Assembly: GCF_007595705.1 (NCBI RefSeq)
Contig: NZ_NISY01000024.1
Location: forward strand, 1-51,881
Direction of reading: 5' to 3'
Length of the DNA: 51,881 nucleotides
DNA from: Streptomyces sp. SAJ15
GTDB lineage: Bacteria > Actinomycetota > Actinomycetes > Streptomycetales > Streptomycetaceae
Shown here: piece after piece, positions 33,788 to 42,551 of the stretch
How the letters are laid out: each line of letters opens with the position of its first letter
Numbering within the stretch: the stretch's first letter is position 1
The notes under the pieces: model-generated
Database searches by the model: none
What the model was told of the DNA's origin: nothing
Seen by the model: only the letters and a program-made list of their open reading frames with translations
Program-made: the position numbers and the translations under genes

Positions 33788-33854
33788 ATGAGCCTGCTCG
33801 GGGACGGCCTGGAGGCCGCAGCGCAGAAGGCTTTCACCCGCCCGGCGCCCAAGA
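33788..33854 (+). pseudogene. Vestigial tpg 5' end
   Basis: An ATG at 33788 with GGAGTAGGC upstream starts SLLGDGLEAAAQKAFTRPAP, matching the Tpg N-terminus (VTVGEGLDKAVQGAFTRPIP). After 22 codons the sequence is interrupted exactly at a Tn3-type terminal inverted repeat. Confidence 0.75.
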
Positions 33855-33892
33855 GGGGTCCCAGTAGTTCTCGCGGGAAAAACAACGCTAAG
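33855..33892 (+). repeat. 38-bp Tn3-type terminal inverted repeat
   Basis: A 38-base segment beginning GGGGTCCCAGTAGTTC and ending AAAAACAACGCTAAG has the length and ends (GGGGTC... GAAAA... TAAG) of Tn3-family terminal repeats. It directly interrupts tpg. A Tn3 transposase relic begins 117 bases further in the right direction. No second, inverted copy was found by eye. Confidence 0.7.
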
Positions 33893-34008
33893 GGGCTTCC
33901 GGGCGTCTGACCTGCGCTGATGTTCTGCAGATCACTTATCCCGTTGCCGGTCCTGTGCAGGCTCGTTGGGCTGAGCGGGTGATGGTGTCGACGGGAGGGG
34001 CGGGGTAG

Positions 34009-35190
34009 ATGGCGACGCGGGTGTTCTCCGATGAGGAACTGGAGGCCCTGCGGTCGTTCCCGGCTGTCGGTAAGGACGAGCTGATCCGCTACTTCACCCT
34101 CACCCCGGCCGACCGCCACCCTGCCCTGGCTGGGCTTCGTCCCCGACAATGTGCCCGCCGCGCCGGCGGCTGCGGTCGGCCGCCTGGCCCGCCAGATGGG
34201 GCTCGCTGCCGGTGATCTGGCGGGCTACGGCGAGCGGGAGCAGACCCGCACCGACCATCTGCGCCAGGTCGCCGAGGATCTGGGGTGGAAGCAGCCAAAG
34301 GCCATCGAGCACAAGGAGCTGGATGAGTTCCTGCTGGCCCGTGTGATGGAGCACGACTCCCCGTCACTGCTGTTCCGCCTGGGCTGCGAGTACCTGCGCT
34401 CGGCGAAGGTGATCCGGCCCGGTGTGGTCGTGCTGCTGGAGAAGGTCGCCACGCCCGGGTGGCCCACCTGCTGACCGGCGAGCGCGCCCGCGGCCTGGAC
34501 AAGCTGCTAGTCGTCGATCCGGGCTTTGCGGCCCACGCGGCTGCACTGGCTGGGGACCGGGCCCGTGCAGGCGTCGCCCAACAGCGTGGGCGGCGAGGTG
34601 GAGAAGCTGGTGTTCCTGCGCGGCCTTTAACGCGCACGCCCTCGACCTGTCCGCGCTGCCCGCCGAGCGCCGCCGCCACCTCGCCCAGATCGGCCGGCGC
34701 CTGACCGCGCAGGCCCTGGAGCGCCGGGAGGCGAACCGGCGCCATCCGATCCTGCTCACGCTGCTGGCCCAGTCCGCCGTCGATGTCCTGGACTCCGTCG
34801 TGCAGCTCTTCGACCAGACGCTGTCGGGTTCGGAGTCGAGGGCGCGGATCAAGTTGCGCGACGAGCTCGCCGAGCGGGCCAAGCTGTCGGAGGACCGGCT
34901 GACCCTGCTGGACGAGATCCTGCCGGTGCTCGCCGATGCCGGTATCCCGGACAAGGCGGTGGGGACGCTGCTGCGTGGCAAGATCGGCATGTCCCGGCTG
35001 ATCGCCGCCAACGCCGGGGCCACCGTGCGGCTCCCGCGCGACCACGGGCACCTGCGGCTGCTCGAGGGCTCCTGGGAGGACCACGGGGCCGAGTTCTGCC
35101 GCCTGGTCGGCAAGAGCCCCGACCCGTCGGAAGCCCTGCCGCTGATCGGACGCCAGGTCCGCCAAGCCCTGGGCTCCGAGCAGACCATGC
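34009..35190 (+). pseudogene. Tn3-family transposase, frameshifted N-terminal portion
   Basis: An ATG at 34009 behind GGGAGGGGCGGGG begins ATRVFSDEELEALRSFPAVG and DELIRYFTLTPADRH, the DUF4158 N-terminus of large Tn3 transposases. The remaining match is scattered over several frames: LARQMGLAAGDLAGYGEREQ, VAHLLTGERARGLDKLLVVD, and RREANRRHPILLTLLAQSAV through GAEFCRLVGKSPDPS. The C-terminal catalytic half is missing. Downstream, another frame (RMIFCQLSSLTLRPGSVIDA, ending at 35372) is of unknown origin. It is an inactive relic of the element inserted into tpg. Confidence 0.8.
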
Positions 35191-35300
35191 GCGGTCGACA
35201 ACCGGGCCGTCCGCCGCACTGGCCGCATGATCTTCTGCCAGCTGTCCAGCCTGACTCTCCGCCCCGGCAGCGTGATAGATGCACCTGTGAGCCTCATCAA

Positions 35301-35336
35301 CCGAGGAGTTCAAGGACACCTGCTTGAACTCCTCGG
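35301..35336. repeat. 14-bp perfect inverted repeat
   Basis: CCGAGGAGTTCAAG at 35301-35314 pairs with 35323-35336 over an 8-base loop. It may be a terminator for transcripts running out of the transposon relic, though an open frame covers it. Confidence 0.5.
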
Positions 35337-35405
35337 CGTCGACGAGACACGACCCCGCTGGCTGGGGACCTAACTCCCTATGTGCGAAGTCTCCGGCTAG
35401 CAGGA

Positions 35406-35427
35406 GGCCCGGCAGAAGCGCCGGGCC
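35406..35427 (-). terminator. Hairpin terminator of the PadR operon
   Basis: An 8-bp stem GGCCCGGC/GCCGGGCC with a 6-base loop, 33 bases beyond the stop of the reverse-strand membrane protein gene. Confidence 0.55.
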
Positions 35428-35460
35428 GATCCGGGGTGCGGCCCGGGGTCCCGGAGCCAG

Positions 35461-36405
35461 CTATGCCGCGCTCGGCGGGGTTGACTGGAAGTGGCGCCGG
35501 CGCGCGCGGAGGAAGGGCACCGTGCTGCTGAGCAGGACCAGGAGCAGGACAACCACGCCCGCGGGGGTGAGCTGGACCGTCACCTGCAGCGTGGTGGGCA
35601 GCACGGCCACCGCCACGCCCGCGACGGTCAACCGGTTACGCGTGCCGAAAAGCAGGGCGATCGCGAGGACCCCGGCCCACAGGACCCCGGCCCACAGCGG
35701 GCCGGTGACGCTGAGAACGCCCAGCGTAAAGGGGTAGTACATGTCGACGAGCTGCACGCCCGACACCAGGACGGCCGCCAGGGCGGTGGTTCCCATGATC
35801 GTGCGGCGTTGTGACAGGGAGGAACCGAGCAGATCCCTGGGTGCGGTGAGGACGACGGCGCCGGTGAGCAGCGGCACGGCCAGTCGGATCACTGCGATCG
35901 AGGGGGTGTTGTGGAAGCCGGAGGAGGCGAACGCGGCCAGCAGGACATCGGCCAGGCACAGCACCATCGCCGGCACGACCAGTGCACGGGCTACGGTCCA
36001 GCGCCCGGTCCAGACAGCCGCGAGCGCCGCCAGCCAGAGCAGCGGCGTGAGGCCCGTGTTGGCCAGGCTCAGCACATTCGTGGGCGAGGACGCCGGCAAG
36101 GTCCGGACGCCGGGGGCGAAGAGCCACAACAGGCCCGCCATGAAGCTACCCGTCGCCACGGCGACAGCCAGCGGGGCCGCCTGCGCCAGGACCTGACCCG
36201 CCATCCGGTCGGAGCCCAGGCCGGTGCGCCGCCGCAGGCCATGGCCGGCGACATCGAGCGCCTCGCGCAGCCGATCGAGCGGGCTGGCATCCTGCGTCGC
36301 CTCGGCATAGATCGCGGTCAACTCGGCTTCGTGCTCAGCGCGGTAGGCGGCCGGATGGAGGCGCAGCGCCCAGCGGAACGCGAGGGAGCTGTGCTGCTGC
36401 GTCAT
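35461..36405 (-). CDS. Multi-span membrane protein, PadR partner
   Basis: A 314-residue integral membrane protein. A soluble start (RWALRLHPAAYRAEHEAELT, typical of proteins encoded with PadR regulators) is followed by about six or seven membrane helices (VATGSFMAGLLWLFAPGV, LLWLAALAAVWTG, ALVVPAMVLCLADVLLAAFA, MGTTALAAVLVSGVQLV, GPLWAGVLWAGVLAIALLFG, GVVVLLLVLLSSTVPFL). The ATG at 36405 overlaps the stop of the PadR gene (ATGA). A role in transport or stress sensing is possible, but the family is not functionally defined. Confidence 0.8.
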   Translation of the reverse strand: MTQQHSSLAFRWALRLHPAAYRAEHEAELTAIYAEATQDASPLDRLREALDVAGHGLRRRTGLGSDRMAGQVLAQAAPLAVAVATGSFMAGLLWLFAPGVRTLPASSPTNVLSLANTGLTPLLWLAALAAVWTGRWTVARALVVPAMVLCLADVLLAAFASSGFHNTPSIAVIRLAVPLLTGAVVLTAPRDLLGSSLSQRRTIMGTTALAAVLVSGVQLVDMYYPFTLGVLSVTGPLWAGVLWAGVLAIALLFGTRNRLTVAGVAVAVLPTTLQVTVQLTPAGVVVLLLVLLSSTVPFLRARRRHFQSTPPSAA

Positions 36406-36758
36406 GCCAGGGCCCCCTTCGGGCGGATGGCGTAGGCGCGACGGGCGGCCAGTCGACGCTCCGCCTCGGCGACGACAGCACGCAGCCGCTCCGTCTCGGC
36501 GGCCAGCACGTCTCGGCCGGCCTCGGCGAGGGCGTAGACCTTGCGCGCCCGACCGTCCACGACCTCCTCGCGCTCGACCCGGATCAGGCCCTGCTGGACC
36601 AGCCGGTCCAGCGCGCCGTAGAGAGTACCGGTGCGCATCCGCACACGGCCCTGGGAGATCGCGTCGATCTCCTGAATCAGTCCATAGCCGTGCCTGGGCT
36701 CGTCGGCCAGGGCAGTGAGCAGGAGCAGCGTCGGCTCCTGAAGCGGTCGCTCATTCAT
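36402..36758 (-). CDS. PadR-family transcriptional regulator
   Basis: A 118-residue winged HTH of the PadR type: LQEPTLLLLTALADEPRHGY, IQEIDAISQGRVRMRTGTLY, LDRLVQQGLIRVEREEV and a C-terminal dimerisation helix AETERLRAVVAEAERRLAAR. PadR proteins repress their own operon until a ligand binds. The ATG at 36758 is immediately preceded by TATATATAGGCGGC, so the message may be nearly leaderless and the AT-rich stretch may serve as the operator. The product of the coupled membrane gene is probably its target. Confidence 0.87.
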   Translation of the reverse strand: MNERPLQEPTLLLLTALADEPRHGYGLIQEIDAISQGRVRMRTGTLYGALDRLVQQGLIRVEREEVVDGRARKVYALAEAGRDVLAAETERLRAVVAEAERRLAARRAYAIRPKGALA

Positions 36759-37380
36759 GCCGCCTATATATATCAGCGACCGGCATATGTTGTCGATCGA
36801 TTCATCGCTCTGCCGCCCGGAAGCCCGATCCGCTGCCTGAGGGCCTGGCCGCTGTGGCGGCGGCACGTCAGCGGGCTGATATGCCCAGTACCCGATCGCA
36901 CAGATAGTCGCTGGCCGGCTGCACCTCAGCGCCGGATTCGTCGACTACGGCATACGGCGGCGCTCCATCCGGGAGCGCAACCGCGCCGCCCACGCCAGGC
37001 AGTACTCGACGACCACGCAGAGCTCGTCACGGCGCTCGCGCTCCTACCACCAAGCGCACGGCGAACGGTAGCGAGGCCACCAGCCCGGCGGGCGAGAAAG
37101 TGCAGTCAACAGGTCATCCACACCAGGCCATCAGGCCCTCACCCATTTCACGATCGCACGTCAATGATCGCTGTCACCAACCTCCGTGGACAGAACCCTT
37201 TCCTCACTAAGCTGCGGATGTTGCCCCGTTACGCGACCACGCTGCTGCAGGCCCTGCTCGTGCTGACCAACACCGAAGTCGCACGCTGACGGGCCCGGCA
37301 GACGATCTTGGGCACGGACAACCGCCCCGACCAGTACGAGCATCGCTCACTCACACCAGCCCCAACGACCTGCGGATTCG
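36759..37380. other. Gap without a recognisable gene
   Basis: The first 40 bases (TATATATATCAGC and CGGCATATGTTGTCG) likely hold the PadR promoter and operator. The rest has short open frames only (for example IAVTNLRGQNPFLTKLRMLP ending at 37289), none with a start signal or a recognised family. It is probably debris next to a Tn3 fragment. Confidence 0.35.
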
Positions 37381-37643
37381 AAGTTGGTGGATCCTCACTG
37401 GGACGACCTGCTGCGGCTCGCGGGGTCTTTGAAGTACGGGCACGCCACCACCTCGCTCGTCGTGGGCAAGCTGTCGGCGTCCTCAAGGCAGAACGCGCTG
37501 GCGGCCGCGCTGAAGGAGTACGGCGCCATTCGCAAGACGATCTACGCGGCGAAGTGCTTGTCCGATCCGGCCTACCGCCGCAAGATCGCCCGCCAGCTGA
37601 ACAAGGGCGAGTCGCTCCACTCCCTGCGCCGCCAGCTCCACAG
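37381..37643 (+). pseudogene. Tn3-family transposase, internal fragment
   Basis: VDPHWDDLLRLAGSLKYGHA, then LVVGKLSASSRQNALAAALK, CLSDPAYRRKIARQLNKGES and LHSLRRQ match a segment of Tn3 TnpA near the C-terminal part of the catalytic region. It has no start of its own and is fused in frame to the remains of a lasso-peptide B1 gene region, showing that a transposon-linked deletion removed the start of the cluster. Confidence 0.8.
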
Positions 37644-37645
37644 GC

Positions 37646-37756
37646 CAGAACCCGCAGGCCGTCCACGGGCAGATCGTCGCGTTCGTCGACACCCTGGTGG
37701 CCACCGGCGTGCTCATGGACACCGACTGTGCGTCCCGGAGGAGGTGGTGGCGGTGA
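37646..37756 (+). pseudogene. Lasso peptide B1 (PqqD/RRE) remnant
   Basis: The last 36 codons of a gene in another frame: QNPQAVHGQIVAFVDTLVAT then GVLMDTD, the C-terminal helix pattern of PqqD-like recognition proteins (B1) of lasso-peptide clusters. Its TGA overlaps the GTG of the B2 gene (GTGA), as expected for B1-B2. The RNA-level order fits, but the N-terminal half is missing. Confidence 0.5.
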
Positions 37757-38169
37757 CGGTCATGGTCCCCTCCGCCCGGCCCACCGCGCCGCGGCCAGAC
37801 CGGCTGGTCGCGGCCGTCGCGCTCGCGCTGTCCCTGGCGATGAGCTGGTGGCCCTTGCGCTGGCAGATCGCCACCGTGCGGCTGCTGCGCGGCCTTCCGT
37901 ACGCGCGCCTGGCCCGCGTCGAGGCCCTGTATGCGGCGGTGCTGGCGGTGAGTCCGGCGTGGTGGCCGGGCCGGATCGCGTGCATGGAGATCAGCCTGGC
38001 CACCGTCATCGCGACCGCCCTGACCGGCCGCCAGGCCCGCTGGGTGCTCGGCGCCCGCTTCCTGCCCGACGCCGCACACGCCTGGGTCGAGGTCCCCGAA
38101 GGGGCGGTCGGCCGGGACATCGGCGACGCTGCGGACCGGCCGTGGATGCCGGTCTTGTCGGTGCCGTAG
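37753..38169 (+). CDS. Lasso peptide B2 peptidase (transglutaminase-like)
   Basis: A 138-residue protein, the usual length of B2. It has the conserved Cys-His-Asp pattern of lasso leader peptidases: GRIACMEISLATVIATAL (Cys77), ARFLPDAAHAWVEV (His109) and VGRD (Asp122). B2 cuts the leader from the precursor peptide delivered by B1. The GTG at 37753 overlaps the B1 stop. The precursor, cyclase (C) and most of B1 are missing, so it is probably not working in a full pathway. It is followed by the exporter gene. Confidence 0.8.
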   Translation: MTVMVPSARPTAPRPDRLVAAVALALSLAMSWWPLRWQIATVRLLRGLPYARLARVEALYAAVLAVSPAWWPGRIACMEISLATVIATALTGRQARWVLGARFLPDAAHAWVEVPEGAVGRDIGDAADRPWMPVLSVP

Positions 38170-38346
38170 ACGGCATCTGGGGCTGCCGTGGTCCGGGGCC
38201 GGCGCCGTGCCTCCCCGCCCCGGACCACGGCCTCACCCGAACGAGTGAAACCCGGGCGTCGTGGTTGGCATCCGGTCTGGGTGACCTGGGCCGATGAGGG
38301 AGATGCGGAACAATCCCGTTGCCCGGCCGCCTGGTCCGGCTCCCTG

Positions 38347-40245
38347 ATGGGGCTCGTGAGTTCTTCCGTATCCCCGCCGCCGACCGTCGCCGCCGCGGGC
38401 CAGCCGCCCGTGATGCGCCTGGCCTCCGACCGGCACTTCGAGGCAAGCGTCAACCTGTCCACATGGGCCATAGCGCGCCGGCTGCCCCGCACCCTCACCG
38501 AGGCGGCCCGGCTCGGCTGGCGCACCGACCACCGTGCCCTCCTCGCCCTGCTCGCCTGCCAGATCGGCGCCGCCGCCCTCACCGCGACCGCGCTCGCGGC
38601 CACCACCCGCGTGCTGGCCGCCATCTTCACCGGCGGCGACATCGCCGCCGGCCTGCGCGAGAACCTGACCGCCGTGGCGGTCCTCACCCTCGCCGCCTCC
38701 GGCCGCTACCTGCTGGATGCCGCCGCCCGCGCCGCTGCGGCCCGACTTGCGCCGCAGGCCGTACGCGAGGCGGACCTTCAGGTCATCACCGCGGCCACGG
38801 CCGCCGAGCTGGTCGCGTATGAGGACCCGGACTTCGCCGACGCCCACGCCGCCGCCTCCGACGGCGCGGAGAAGACCGGCGACCTCATCCGCGACGCCCA
38901 GCTGCTGACCTCCGCCGCAGCCCAGATGGCCGCCGCGGCGACCGTCGTCACCGTGCTGCACCCGGTCATGCTCCCCCTGCTCGTCGCCTCCGTGATCCCG
39001 TGCGCCTGGGGCGCGGTGCGGGGGGCGCGGATCGAGCACGCCGCCCACCACCGCAATCTCGCCGACTCCCGGCTCCGCAACGTCTTCCGCTCGTACACCA
39101 CCGAGCGGAACACCGCCGACGAGGTCCGCGCGGGCACCATGACCGGGTTCCTCATCCGCCAGTACCGCATCGTCTCCGGCCGCCTGGAGGCCGAACAGCT
39201 CAAAGCCACCAGGCAGGCCCTGGTGGTCCAAGGCATCGGTGACGCGCTCACTGCGGTTGGCACCGCCACGACCTGGGGTGTGCTCGTGCTCCTGGTGGCC
39301 ACCGGCCGCATGGAGCTCGCCGCGGCAGGGACCGCCGCCCTGGCCGTAAGGACGTCCGGCACCGCGCTGGCCACTACGGTCCGGGCTGGAGCCCGGCTCT
39401 TCCGCACCTCCCTGTCCCTGGACGACTGGGCCCGGTTCCTCGCCGTGGCCAAGCCGTGGACCGCCCGCCGCGGCTCGGCTCAGGTCGCCGAGGACGGGCC
39501 GCAGGTCATCACCGCCACGGACGTCTCGTTCACCTACCCCGGCGCCAACCGGCCTGCGCTGGACGGCGTCAGCCTGGATCTCAAGCGGGGTGAGGTCATC
39601 GCCCTGGTGGGCGAGAACGGTGCCGGTAAGAGCACGCTCGCCCGCGTGCTGACCGGCCTGTTCCTGCCCACGGCGGGCTCGGTGCGGTGGGACGGCGTGG
39701 ACCTGGCCGATGCCGCCCCAGACGGGGTGCTGTCCAAGGTGGGGTTGGTGCCGCAGGACTACACGCGCTGGCCGCTGGCCGCCCGGGAGAACATCACTCT
39801 CGGCCAGCCCCGCCCCGAAGGCGACACGGCCGTGCACGCCGCCGCTGAAGCGGCCGGCGCCGACAGCGTCATCGCCGCCCTGCCCCACGGTCTGGACACC
39901 TCTCTCGCCCGCTCCTGGTGGGGAGGGCACGACCTGTCGGGCGGGCAGTGGCAGCGCGTCGCCGTCGCCCGAGCCTTCCACCGCGACGCCCCTGTCCTGG
40001 TCATGGACGAGCCGACTGCCGCGCTCGACGCCCGTGCCGAGCACCGGATTTACACCCGGCTCAAGGACCTGGCCGCTGGCCGGGCCACGGTCTTCATCAC
40101 GCACCGGCTGGCCAACGCCCGCCTCGCCGACCGGATCGTTGTCCTCGACCAGGGCCGCGTGTCCGAGATGGGCACGTACGAGGAGCTGATGGACCAGGCC
40201 GGGGGCTTTTTCGAAATGGTGAAGTTGCAGGAAGACCGGGACTGA
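38347..40245 (+). CDS. ABC transporter, fused permease and ATPase (lasso D-type exporter)
   Basis: A roughly 632-residue half transporter. The N-terminal part has six helices (LLALLACQIGAAALTATALA, LTAVAVLTLAASGRYLL, VTVLHPVMLPLLVASVIPCA, TTWGVLVLLVATGRMEL). The C-terminal ATPase has Walker A GENGAGKST, Q-loop VPQDYTRW, signature LSGGQWQ, Walker B VLVMDEPTAAL and the switch His in ITHRLAN. There is no peptidase C39 domain, as in lasso D proteins. It exports the mature peptide and gives immunity. The start is unclear (ATG 38347 or GTG 38356 or ATG 38413). It directly follows B2. Confidence 0.85.
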   Translation: MGLVSSSVSPPPTVAAAGQPPVMRLASDRHFEASVNLSTWAIARRLPRTLTEAARLGWRTDHRALLALLACQIGAAALTATALAATTRVLAAIFTGGDIAAGLRENLTAVAVLTLAASGRYLLDAAARAAAARLAPQAVREADLQVITAATAAELVAYEDPDFADAHAAASDGAEKTGDLIRDAQLLTSAAAQMAAAATVVTVLHPVMLPLLVASVIPCAWGAVRGARIEHAAHHRNLADSRLRNVFRSYTTERNTADEVRAGTMTGFLIRQYRIVSGRLEAEQLKATRQALVVQGIGDALTAVGTATTWGVLVLLVATGRMELAAAGTAALAVRTSGTALATTVRAGARLFRTSLSLDDWARFLAVAKPWTARRGSAQVAEDGPQVITATDVSFTYPGANRPALDGVSLDLKRGEVIALVGENGAGKSTLARVLTGLFLPTAGSVRWDGVDLADAAPDGVLSKVGLVPQDYTRWPLAARENITLGQPRPEGDTAVHAAAEAAGADSVIAALPHGLDTSLARSWWGGHDLSGGQWQRVAVARAFHRDAPVLVMDEPTAALDARAEHRIYTRLKDLAAGRATVFITHRLANARLADRIVVLDQGRVSEMGTYEELMDQAGGFFEMVKLQEDRD

Positions 40246-40249
40246 TTCC

Positions 40250-40779
40250 GGTCAGGGCCGACCAGGGCAGTGATGAGCTTGCCGCTGCCTTGGTCAGGCG
40301 CCCGAGGGCCGCCTGCGTCTTCTCGGCGGCGCCGCGCGGCCCGATGCCTGTGCCCCACGGCCTTGTTGAACTCCGCGTCGAACCGTTCGCGTTCGGCCTT
40401 GGCCAAGGTACTTCAGCTGCGCGGGGGTGGCCGACTCCTTCTTCGACTTCGCGGCGCGCTCGCGCAGGGCGCCGTAGTAGGTGTCGTTCTCGGCCTTGCG
40501 GTGGGCCTCGGCGTGCTCGCTGCGGTCGATGACCCGCACCGACTCCGTCCAGCCTTCGCCGGGCTTGCCGGTGACCGCCTCCCACAGCGCGTTCGCGGTC
40601 AGCGCCGCCTCGTCGACGCCCTCGGTCAGTCCAGGGCCGGTCAGCGCGACCCAGCCACTTCCGGACTTCACCACGGTGAACCCGGCAGGCTCGGCGTGCT
40701 CGGTCACCCAGTTCAGCCCGCACCCGCAGTGCGTGGAGTGGTAGCGGCCCCACTTCGAGCCCGGCGCTTCGTAATTTCT
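40250..40779 (-). pseudogene. Frameshifted hypothetical gene remnant
   Basis: The reverse strand reads SKWGRYHSTHCGCGLNWVTE, HAEPAGFTVVKSGSGWVALT, GLTEGVDEAALTANALWEAV and AHRKAENDTYYGALRERAAK, then changes frame near 40405 to AKAERERFDAEFNKAVGH. There is no start at the upstream end, where it meets the aminotransferase gene region. The family is not recognised; it looks like an insertion fragment. Confidence 0.5.
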
Positions 40780-40841
40780 GGCCGCCGCCTACGCCTCCGC
40801 CACCACCGCCCGCACCGCGGACCCGAAGGAGTTCCTGGCAT

Positions 40842-41928
40842 GAACGACTCTCGGCTCGCTCTGCTCGGCGGCGAGCCGGCTGTGACGGTCACGGACCCGC
40901 ACTTCGTGTGGCCGCCGATCGAGGACGCCGACCGGCGCGCGGTCGCAGCCCAGCTGGAGACGGCCGTCTCGATCCCCGACCGCTCCTGCATCACTGCTGA
41001 CCTGGAGGACGCGCTCGCCTCCTACCTCGGAGTCCGGCACGTCGTGACGACCTGCACCGGAACGGCCGCGCTGCACTCGATGTACGCGGCCGCCGGGATC
41101 GGCCCCGCGATGAGGTGATCGTCCCGGCTCTGACCTTCCACGCCACCGCGACCCCGCTCTTCCACCTCGGCGCCCACCCCGTTCTCGCCGACGTCGACGA
41201 CCGCGGCCAGCTCGACCTCGATGACGCCGCCCGCCGGCTGACCGCCCGGACGAAGGCCGTCGTCGCGGCGCACCTGTGGGGGCTGCCGCAGAACATGGAC
41301 GCGCTAGTGTCCTTCGCCGACACGCACGAGCTAATACTCTGCACGGCCAGTACAACAAGCGGTGCCGCCGCGAGATCCCCGCCAACCACCCACTCGCCCG
41401 CTTCGCCATCACCGGTATGGGCCTGAAACTGCGCATCGATCCCCTCGCGGCTGCACTCGCCCACACCCAGCTCACCCGCCTCGACAGTCACCTGGCCGGA
41501 CGCCAGCACGTCGCGGCCCGCATGTGCGCCGCTCTCGACCGCGTGCCGGGCATCCAGCTACCGCATGTGCCGGCCTCCGCCTGGCCGTCGTGGTACGCGC
41601 TGCCATTGCGCTACGAGCCAGCCGAGCTCGCCGGGCTGCCACTGGCACGGTTCCTCGACGCCGTCCACGCCGAAGGCGCCACCATGGCGGACCAGCCGGG
41701 TTCGACCTGCCCCCTGTGTACCCATCCGCTGTTCCATGCCCCCGGGGCCTACTCCCTGGCTACGCTGGCAGTCAGGGCCCCGACGTCGGCGACTTTCCGG
41801 TGGCGGAGTACGTGCATGCCACCACCTTCAAGCTGCCGGTCTGGCACCGCGAGGAGGACGCCCACCTTGCCGAGGCCTACACCGCAGCCCTCGCCAAAGT
41901 CGCCTCCCACGCCAAGGACCTGTTGTGA
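40842..41928 (+). pseudogene. DegT/DnrJ/EryC1-type aminotransferase, decayed
   Basis: An ATG at 40842 begins NDSRLALLGGEPAVTVTDPH then YLGVRHVVTTCTGTAALHSM, the N-terminus of PLP-dependent sugar-type aminotransferases. Frameshifts occur near 41110 (continuing MIVPALTFHATATPLFHLGA) and again near 41760. A deletion near 41340 joins ADTHELIL to GQYNKRCRREIPANHPLARF, which removes the PLP-lysine region. The C-terminal end is KLPVWHREEDAHLAEAYTAA. A TGA overlaps the GTG of the NUDIX gene. A short tail of a lost upstream gene (TADPKEFLA and a stop overlapping the ATG) precedes it. It cannot be active. Confidence 0.8.
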
Positions 41929-42376
41929 GCTCCCTCGACACCGCTCTGCTCGAAGACCTCGCCCGCGCCGCCGAACGTGACGGTATGCCAAGACTGTCGT
42001 GGGCGCCGTCATCGCCGACGCCGACCGCAAGGTCCTGCTGCTGCACCGGCCGGCCGACGACTACCTCGGCGGGCTGTGGGAGCTGCCCTCCGGCGGCGTT
42101 GACACTGGCGAGTCCCTCATCGAGGCACTGCGGCGCGAAGTCGCGGAGGAGACGGCGCTGACGGTCACGTCCGTCGGCGGCTACCTCGGTCACTTCGACT
42201 ACCGCTCCGGCAGCGGACGCGCCACCCGCCAGTTCAACTTCACCACCACCGTCGCGGGGGAGACGGTCACGCTCACCGAGCACGACGCGTATCTCTGGGC
42301 CGGCCGCACCCAGCAGAACAAAGCCTCCAGCGCCGTCCAGGCCGTTCTCGACACCTGGCGCGACCAGGCAGCCTGA
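41926..42376 (+). pseudogene. NUDIX hydrolase with an N-terminal frameshift
   Basis: A GTG at 41926 overlaps the aminotransferase stop and gives SSLDTALLEDLARAAERDG, after which one missing base near 41983 shifts the frame; the rest (TVVGAVIADADRKVLLLHRP and on) is intact to 42376. The Nudix box is GGVDTGESLIEALRREVAEE then TAL, with Ala where Gly is usual. A shortened product from the GTG at 41999 could be made, but it would lack the first strand. It probably belonged to the same lost pathway as the aminotransferase. Confidence 0.75.
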
Positions 42377-42397
42377 CAAAAACCCGAGCCTCAAACT

Positions 42398-42435
42398 GGG
42401 CCTCGGCCGCCCTCTCCCAGCAGCGGCCGAGGCCC
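42398..42435 (+). terminator. Hairpin terminator after the NUDIX gene
   Basis: A perfect 13-bp stem (GGGCCTCGGCCGC at 42398-42410 with 42423-42435) and a 12-base loop. Confidence 0.7.
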
Positions 42436-42551
42436 GCCGCTGTACGGGGCCGATGCCCGTGCCCGGGGCGTACGCTGACGCTGCACGGACTCGCCAGGGA
42501 CCATCTGGTCGAAGTCGCGGAGCTGCCCCAGGAGCTCGTCGATCCGCTGTA

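Noticed and set aside
35301..35336. A second Tn3 terminal repeat at the far side of the transposase relic
   Set aside because: The inverted repeat here is a simple hairpin and does not match the 38-base terminal repeat at 33855.
38233..40104. A long reverse open frame of about 620 codons
   Set aside because: It is antisense to the ABC transporter, whose Walker and signature motifs are clear.
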